From Apostichopus japonicus (lineage: Eukaryota > Echinodermata > Holothuroidea > Aspidochirotida > Stichopodidae): DNA of 25,000 bases. The notes beneath the pieces are model-generated. The model did no database searches. It saw only the letters and a list, made by a program, of their open reading frames with translations, and was not told the origin of the DNA. The translations under genes and the position numbers were made by a program. Shown piece after piece: positions 20,020 to 25,000 of the stretch (positions within the stretch are counted from its first letter, which is position 1; every line of letters begins with the position of its first letter). Where the stretch lies: positions 5,425,001 to 5,450,000 of the forward strand of contig NC_092573.1 of NCBI RefSeq assembly GCF_037975245.1, given 5' to 3'.

Positions 20020-21038
20020 TATGGAAAGCCGTTTTAACATTTAATAAGGAATTTCAGATATCTCGAAATAATTTCAGATATCTCAAATTAAATTACAGAT
20101 ATCTCCAATTTATTTAAGATATCTACAAATAATTGCAGATATCTTAAAATCAATTTCAGATATCTCGAAATACAAGGGAATTTCAGATATCTGAAATTGA
20201 ATTCGAGATATCTCGAATTCAATTGCAGATATCTCGAATTCAATTTCAGATATCTCGAATTCAATTTCAGATATCTCGAATTCAATTTCAGATATCTGAA
20301 ATAGAATTTTAGATATCTCGAATTCAATTTCAGATATCTCGAATTCAATTTCAGATATCTGAAATAGAATTTCAGATATCTCGAATTCAATTTCGGATAT
20401 CTCGAATTCAATTTCAGATATCTCGAATTCAATTTCAGATATCTTGAATTCAATTTCAGATATCTGAAATAGAATTTCAGATATCTCGAATTCAATTACA
20501 GATATCTGAACATACCCGATTAAATGTTAAAATGGCTTTCCATACGTGCCATTTTAACATTTAATCGGGAATTTCTGCATATGCATTACAGATATCTGGA
20601 ATTCAATTGCAGATATCTCGAATTCAATTTCAGATATCTCGAATTAGATTTGCAGATATCTTGAATTCAATTTCAGATATCTCGAATTCAATTTCAGATA
20701 TCTCGAATTCAATTTCAGATATCTCGAATTCAATTTCAGATATCTGAAATAGAATTTCAGATATCTCGAATTCAATTTCGGATATCTCGAATTCAATTTC
20801 AGATATCTCGAATTCAATTTCAGATATCTGAATTAGAATTTCAGATATCTCGAAATATATATTAGATATCTCGAATTCAATTGCAGATATCTGAAATAAA
20901 ATTTCAGATATCTCGAATTTAATTTCAGATATCTCGAATTTAATTTTAGATATCTGAAATAGAATTTTAGATATCTAAAATAAGAAACAATTTAAGATAT
21001 CTGAAATTCCCGATTAAATGTTAAAATGGCTTTCCATA
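20020..21038. mobile_element. Foldback-like element of two joined units with AGATATCT arrays
   Basis: It is flanked by the 6-bp duplication CGGGCG (20014-20019 and 21039-21044); the other LTR gives the empty site. It starts TATGGAAAGCC and ends GGCTTTCCATA, and these inverted repeats extend inward through TTTTAACATTTAAT. The interior is an array of roughly forty 21-bp units, each the palindrome AGATATCT plus a 13-base spacer, mostly CGAATTCAATTTC, sometimes GAAATAGAATTTC. A second pair of ends sits in the middle (20515-20569), so the insertion is two units in tandem, 20020-20544 and 20548-21038, the second lacking the first eight bases of its left end. There is no transposase. The Arg-Tyr-Leu-Lys repeat frame on the minus strand is a by-product of the 21-bp period. 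Confidence 0.85.
20515..20569. repeat. Perfect 22-bp inverted repeat at the internal junction
   Basis: The arms are at 20515-20536 (starting CCCGATTAAATG) and 20548-20569 (ending CATTTAATCGGG) and are exact reverse complements around the 11-base spacer TTTCCATACGT. This is the right end of unit one meeting the left end of unit two. Confidence 0.9.
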
Positions 21039-21290
21039 CGGGCGAAAACAATGAGTTCACAGAAAAACAATTTGACGAGATAGGATTTGATTTAATGATT
21101 CGGTATAATTTCTTCTCTGTCGATTCTCTTTACAAATAAAACTAAATTACAATGATTTGACTTGACTTGACTTCGTCAATTAAAAAATTAGAGAGAGTGA
21201 TGAAATGGTGACGAAGCAACGAACTGATCACTGAGCGCTGACGGAGTGATAAATTTGCTGATCAAGTCATAAACTTTCGGCCTCCTTTTT

Positions 21291-21298
21291 CTTATATA
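21291..21298 (-). promoter_or_regulatory. TATA box of the 5' LTR
   Basis: TATATAAG on the minus strand, about 370 bases into the LTR, with a CCAATCAG box about 120 bases upstream. This matches an RNA polymerase II LTR promoter, with transcription starting roughly 30 bases further left. The identical box in the 3' LTR is at 11718-11725. Confidence 0.65.
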
Positions 21299-21670
21299 CC
21301 ATACTTCTACAAAATCCCTCTGCGCACAATCAGTAGGCAGCCAATAACCTGACCATCCTGTATTAACTTAACGATATAAAAATAAGTGCGCTGGCACTGA
21401 TCTGCCCTGATTGGTTGGGAGTTTGGAAGTCCATCCCCTTTCTATGGAAACTTCCATACCACGTGAGAGAACCTTCTCGAATGTTCCACAGACATAATGG
21501 AATCTATTTTGGGAAAAGGCCCTGTACCAAGATTCAATAAGATAGTTAAAAACTTCTCGTGGGAAAACTGAATCCATGACCTAGATAAATACATAAGAGG
21601 CCCTGTAAGGTGTCTCGATGGAGTGTTTCGGTAACATCAAAGAGATGGTATCACTATTTCATAACACTGA

Positions 21671-22340
21671 CATAAATTTAGATTTGTGGTAAAGCAAGGT
21701 AAGCTTCAAAAACAGTTCATGCAGAAAGGAAAGCTTCCCACATACATGAGAGTAAAAAATTGGGAAGTAGAAAAACTACTCATATAGATACTATTACAAC
21801 TACTACTATGTCAAGTATAGTATGTGAGCAATCTATGGCATAGTATATAGCTTAGGTTTCAGTTACAATTTATATTCTCCACATCACCTCAGTGAGGTAT
21901 AAGAGACATTTACAAGGTACATTTCGATAACAATCCAGGGATTAACAATATGACCAATAACATCTAACTTAAGAACAGACTGAGGGAGTAAAAAGAAACG
22001 AGAAAAGAATGACACACGTTCTTTCAACGATTTGTGCTGAATACTTTGAGAAGGAGGGGGGGGGGGGGGAGGAAGACTTTAAAAAAGTCTAAAAATGATG
22101 AAACGTGGCACCAGAGACTGTTGAGAGAAAGAAACATCTTTAAGAGACACATTTTTTTTAAAGTCTTCTACAAAATGTACTTAGATTTGCAAAGACACTT
22201 TTACCCGATGATTGAAACAAATGCTTCATTTTAATAGAACTGGGTCTTTTCCTAAACTTGGTTTCAAGAACTCAATCCTATCGGCTGACAAGTAAGAACA
22301 AACAAAACCGTAATGAAATTCGCCACCTAAAGAATTTTAG
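21671..22340. other. No gene seen
   Basis: Host flank right of the retrotransposon. It holds a poly-G run near 22055-22069 and short purine tracts. Open frames here are short and without recognisable content. Confidence 0.45.
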
Positions 22341-22818
22341 TCACAATAACCCACACAATCTTTCATGAAAATCAATGTATGTCAACCTTCCATGTACGAT
22401 AGGGAGTTTACTATTTACACAGCGGAATTTACTTAAGTTTACTCTGTGGGGTAAATTTAACTTAGTCAAATATATAAGTTTCAAACTTAAGTTTCTCTTT
22501 GTACATTCTGTAGACTTTGCATTGAGAGTTATTGTTAACATCGCCTAGCCAGTCTTGTTCGTAAATATCACTTAGTCGTTGATCTATGGTCGCCCTGAGC
22601 CAATACTTAGATATTACTGCAGGGTATTGTCTGTGACGGGTAGCAAGGAGACTTTCAACAGGGATATTCCAAACATATAGGTCATTCCACTGTTATCTAA
22701 AATAGTTTTAACATTAACTAACCAGGATGAACACACCATTATCATGAAAATATCTTAAAAGTTGGCTGTTTACTAATTCACACCAAATAGGTACTATCTT
22801 GTCTATATGCAGTCACCT
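22341..22818 (-). pseudogene. Relic of a LINE (non-LTR retrotransposon) ORF2 C-terminal region
   Basis: Four minus-strand pieces in shifting frames follow each other in the order of the C-terminal part of animal LINE ORF2 proteins, beyond the reverse transcriptase. About 22818-22745 reads LHIDKIVPIWCELVNSQ; about 22735-22680 reads SSWLVNVKTILDNSG; 22692-22465 contains RLSDIYEQDWLGDVNNNSQC and YRMYKEKLKFETYI; 22470-22341 contains LSKFRCVNSKLPIVHGR and ERLCGLL. The pattern YRxYKxxxxFExY, then KFRCxNxKLPxxxGR, then ERxC is typical of these elements. At least three frameshifts make it a dead 5'-truncated fragment. Family assignment is from memory. Confidence 0.65.
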
Positions 22819-23075
22819 CCAATCAATATTACGTAATAATAGAGATTAAAGTTTGGAGGGTGTGGCTTTTTTTTTGTGTGTGCATAAGACATCAAAATTA
22901 ATGGTGAATATGATAGAAATTAATCTAACGGTCTTGAAAACAGCAAAAGAATGAACAGGCAACAGCAAAGAATGAAGGGCATTGAAGATATTAGTGGATA
23001 ACTAAGAAAACCTACTGAAGTGAAAGATTAATCGAATTATATCAAAAATGGAATAAAATGTGAAAAAGCTCTCAC

Positions 23076-23150
23076 CTTCTTTCTGCCTTCTCTGGCTAAG
23101 GCACTAGCTATTAGGCAACAAACTAAAATGGATACGAACAACGGTCTCAT
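23076..23150 (-). CDS. Signal-peptide exon of an unidentified secreted protein
   Basis: The ATG at 23150 opens a textbook signal peptide: Met-Arg-Pro, a hydrophobic core (LFVSILVCCLIA), then SALA as probable cleavage site. Six basic and polar residues (REGRKK) follow, and a consensus splice donor AAG|GTGAGA breaks the frame after codon 25 (phase 0, GT at 23075). Reading on without splicing meets a stop 13 codons later. A TATA-like box lies 49 bases upstream of the ATG. First exons holding just a signal peptide are common in genes for secreted peptides and small proteins. I could not find the next exon; a LINE relic and then the retrotransposon occupy the downstream side, so it may lie beyond them, be too short to see, or be gone. 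Confidence 0.55.
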
Positions 23151-23198
23151 CTTCGGAAGACTTGAGAAACAATCTGCTTGCTTGGTCAAGAAAAAGGG

Positions 23199-23206
23199 CT
23201 TTTAAA
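23199..23206 (-). promoter_or_regulatory. TATA-like box upstream of the signal-peptide exon
   Basis: TTTAAAAG on the minus strand, 49 bases before the ATG. Transcription would start near 23172 and leave a 5' UTR of about 20 bases. In AT-rich DNA such a motif alone is weak evidence; its spacing is what makes it credible. Confidence 0.35.
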
Positions 23207-23209
23207 CAA

Positions 23210-24034
23210 CCGCAGAGTGCTGCGAAGTATCATATTACGTCTACATAGAATCTAAATAGATTGTTAATTTGGTTTATTCCGACGTCCAAGTTACGAAATT
23301 CAATAAAATCAATTGTTTTGTTATTGTCGCTGTAAAGGCTACACGAGATATCCGTTTGACGGTACCCACAAACATTTGAAGGTGTTATAAATACTAAATA
23401 TTTGAAGTTGTTAGTATTATTGTATTTATTTGTAACTAATAGTCCTATGTGATCTGTTTTGTAACGATCCATGTTAGAAAACTAAAGTCAAATGAAGAAG
23501 AAGAAGAAGTAAAGAAAAGAAAAGTAATACGAAAAGAGAAATAGTTCAGAGTTTTGTCAAAACAGGCGATATCGAGATTCTTATGATGAAACTCCAGTTG
23601 ATACAATTATTAAAATAACAAAATGCAGAGGAAAATGAAACATGATATTTAACCATCAAGGTTTGCTAGTAGATGTAAGATCTGCGATAAAATATGAAAA
23701 ACGAGAAGAAATCAAAACAGAGAGGAAAGAAATATGATTCCTATTACATGATTCTTCTTTTTCTCCTTGAAACGTGATGAATTTCTGTACACCTTGACAC
23801 TGGAAGTATCGACAACGCGATGCGTGTTATTGTTAGTACATTTTTTTAGGCCAAACACAGCTATGCCATTTGCCATAGCAACAGTTGTCATGGTAATGGT
23901 TATTTATCAGAGCAGCTACTCGGGGGTCACCCATGATGGGGTACCCCAGGGTGATTGGAAGTCCATAACTGACGGAGGCGGACCATTTCAGTTGGGGGGG
24001 GGGGCAGAAACTTTGTGCCAGAAAGTTCCCGTAA
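23210..24034. other. No gene recognised
   Basis: A minus-strand open frame at 23230-23472 has ordinary composition but no recognisable motif. A GAAGAAGAAG-type purine tract lies at about 23490-23525. Near 23877-23900 AGCAAC and GTTGTCATGGTAAT resemble an RFX X-box (GTTGCCATGGCAAC) with mismatches. A G run lies near 23996. Confidence 0.4.
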
Positions 24035-24215
24035 CACTATCTAAGCGGAGCGCCACCATCGGTTGACGTAGTTGGCGAAACGTACAAGAAATATTTTGGC
24101 AAAAAATGCCTCTCGGATTGCCGGAAATGGCACTTCTGAGGCCTTGCAAGTTGCATCTAAACATTCTGTATTTTATAATCTCACGTTTTAGAAATTTAAA
24201 CTTCCCCAAAAATTT
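24035..24215. mobile_element. Fragment of a hAT-like short element (core only)
   Basis: This stretch aligns by eye with the cores of the copies at 5227, 7889 and 8028: CTAAGCGGAGCGCCACCAT, then a TTTTGGCAAAAAATGCCTC-like part, then GGAAATGGCACTTC and TTGCAAGTTGCATCTAA. The terminal repeats are not clearly present and no target duplication is visible, so it is a truncated or decayed copy. Confidence 0.6.
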
Positions 24216-24672
24216 GGTAAATTAGAAGAAGAAAAAATGGTAACATCACTTTGAAAGGGGAAAAATAGGACAGTATACTTTTTAAGCAACTATTTAGTTA
24301 CCGTATTTATTATTTTAACACAGTACTCAGCTACCTCCAGAAAAACATACATTGTTCAACGACACGTAGGCGGGATAATGTCGCTGTGTCGGGTGAGACT
24401 GCGATTTGTCTCACAAAAAAGTATAAAACTTAAAAAGAATATGATAAACCTGTACTTCTAGGCTTGTAGGCACTCCCTCCCCCCCCCCCCTCACCATCCA
24501 TGAAAAAGAAAATGTTTCTTATATACACTCATGTTGGGGGTGTCCATGTATACAGTTGACTAATTAGAAAAAATGATTACGCGTTTTTTTCTGTGGCCAA
24601 AGATGTCGATAATCTTTTTCATCTCGTGTGATAGGACTGTGTTGGTGGTCTACCTTTCTATGTTTAGTATTG
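24216..24672. other. No gene seen
   Basis: AT-rich sequence with a C run near 24480-24490. The inverted repeat GTGAGAC...GTCTCAC near 24393 is too short to interpret. Confidence 0.45.
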
Positions 24673-24855
24673 CTAAATTCGAAAGGTGGGTTTGTTCATG
24701 ATGTTTCTTAAATCTGTTTTAAGGCGACGTAGAGCACTGAACGAACGCTCGTAGTCATTCAATTCAGAGACTGCTAATCTCCATGCATGCATACATGTCA
24801 CCACGATTGTGAGCGGCGTTCCCTGTTGTAGCGTGGTAGCCCAGATGAGCTGCGC
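24673..24855 (-). pseudogene. Relic of a hAT transposase C-terminal dimerisation region
   Basis: A 60-codon minus-strand frame between stops (TAA at 24856-24858, TAG at 24673-24675) contains ERSFSALRRLKTDLRNIM. This closely fits the conserved C-terminal motif of hAT transposases and hAT-derived proteins (ERSFSALxRIKTxLRxxM). The preceding hydrophobic stretch (TPLTIVV, LAVSEL) is also in the expected place. The frame ends soon after the motif, as these proteins do. No catalytic DDE part or BED finger is visible in the window, so it is a fragment. Confidence 0.7.
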
Positions 24856-24858
24856 TTA

Positions 24859-25000
24859 CGGTGGTGTTACACGTAAATATTCGGGCATCATGATGCTAAA
24901 TAAAGAAAATCATTAGGCCTGTATTAATATTAATGTCACAAACAAATAACACAAAACGCTCTCCACGGAATTGTCGGGCAAAAATTTGAAAAAGATTCGG
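24859..25000. other. No gene seen
   Basis: Immediate upstream side of the hAT transposase relic. I could not extend the protein similarity across the TAA at 24856 in any frame. Confidence 0.35.

Larger units (their letters stand above)
19898..21666 (-). repeat. 5' LTR, 744 bp plus a 1025-bp insertion
   Basis: It has the same ends as the 3' LTR (TGTAATATT...CATAACA). Subtracting the 1019-bp insertion and its 6-bp duplication leaves exactly 744 bp. The insertion lies downstream of the TATA box in the direction of transcription, so any full-length RNA would carry it in its leader. R and U5 of both new LTRs derive from this end during reverse transcription. The clean 3' LTR therefore shows the insertion came after integration. 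Confidence 0.92.
11346..21670 (-). mobile_element. Complete Ty3/gypsy LTR retrotransposon
   Basis: The element spans 11350-21666 and is flanked by the 4-bp duplication CTGA (11346-11349 and 21667-21670). It is transcribed from right to left: 5' LTR (19898-21666, enlarged by an insertion), primer binding site, leader, gag, pol in the -1 frame, non-coding 3' part, polypurine tract and 3' LTR (11350-12093). The pol order is protease, reverse transcriptase, RNase H, integrase, which is the Ty3/gypsy (Metaviridae) order and excludes Copia. LTRs begin TG and end CA. Outside the insertion the two LTRs differ at only about three places that I could find by eye, and gag and pol are uninterrupted, so integration was recent. 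No envelope gene is seen. Clade within Ty3/gypsy is not decided. Confidence 0.93.

Noticed and set aside
20088-20495. Open frame with Arg-Tyr-Leu-Lys-Leu-Asn-Ser repeats
   Set aside because: The 21-bp repeat period is a multiple of three, so any stop-free frame stays open; the array lies inside a non-coding foldback element and has no gene context.
20020-21038. CRISPR-like regular repeats
   Set aside because: Spacers between the AGATATCT palindromes are themselves repeated, not unique, and the genome is eukaryotic.
23877-23900. RFX X-box for ciliary gene control
   Set aside because: The palindrome has several mismatches to the consensus and no gene start is recognised nearby.
1-25000. tRNA or rRNA genes
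   Set aside because: No paired A- and B-box sequences or cloverleaf-like segments and no rRNA-like blocks were seen. The only tRNA-related sequence is the retrotransposon primer binding site.

Overview
The window is AT-rich animal genomic DNA. No organism is named by the sequence, but the repeat load (Ty3/gypsy, hAT-type and LINE relics, simple repeats, poly-G tracts), signal-peptide exons ending in good splice donors, and the absence of operons, tRNAs or rRNAs fit a marine invertebrate. That assignment is inference. Few host genes are visible. Most of what can be read is mobile DNA of several ages, some of it nested.

Left part (1-5200): a long stretch without a recognisable gene holds a degenerate 64-69 bp tandem repeat and a perfect 14-bp hairpin. 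Then comes a minus-strand gene for a secreted, cysteine-bearing protein with repeated helical-looking segments (2836-4853). It ends at a splice donor just after an acidic Asp/Glu-Ser-Gly repeat array. It carries one in-frame stop and one frameshift, so here it is either a pseudogene or damaged by assembly error.

Middle left (5200-11345): two related short elements with hAT-like ends (CAGGGGCGGCGAT...) and 8-bp target duplications lie at 5227-5841 and 7889-8986. The second is interrupted by a third element (8028-8545) with its own 8-bp duplication. Between them are a TA microsatellite and a small foldback element (6566-6824). A run of 43 CCN codons (10141-10269) varies only at the third base.

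Middle right (11346-21670): a complete Ty3/gypsy LTR retrotransposon on the minus strand, flanked by the 4-bp target duplication CTGA. It has near-identical 744-bp LTRs, a primer binding site, a polypurine tract, an intact gag and an intact 1.6-kaa pol in the -1 frame. Its 5' LTR was later hit by a 1019-bp foldback element built of palindromic AGATATCT units, with a 6-bp duplication (CGGGCG). The terminal motif of that element resembles that of the small foldback at 6566-6824, although their internal arrays differ. This suggests one terminal-repeat family carrying different tandem arrays, and it is the most novel signal here.

Right part (21671-25000): a frameshifted LINE ORF2 C-terminal relic (22341-22818), a short signal-peptide exon with TATA-like box and splice donor (23076-23150), a fragment of the hAT-like short elements (24035-24215), and a relic of a hAT transposase C-terminal dimerisation segment (24673-24855). 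All three coding pieces are on the minus strand.
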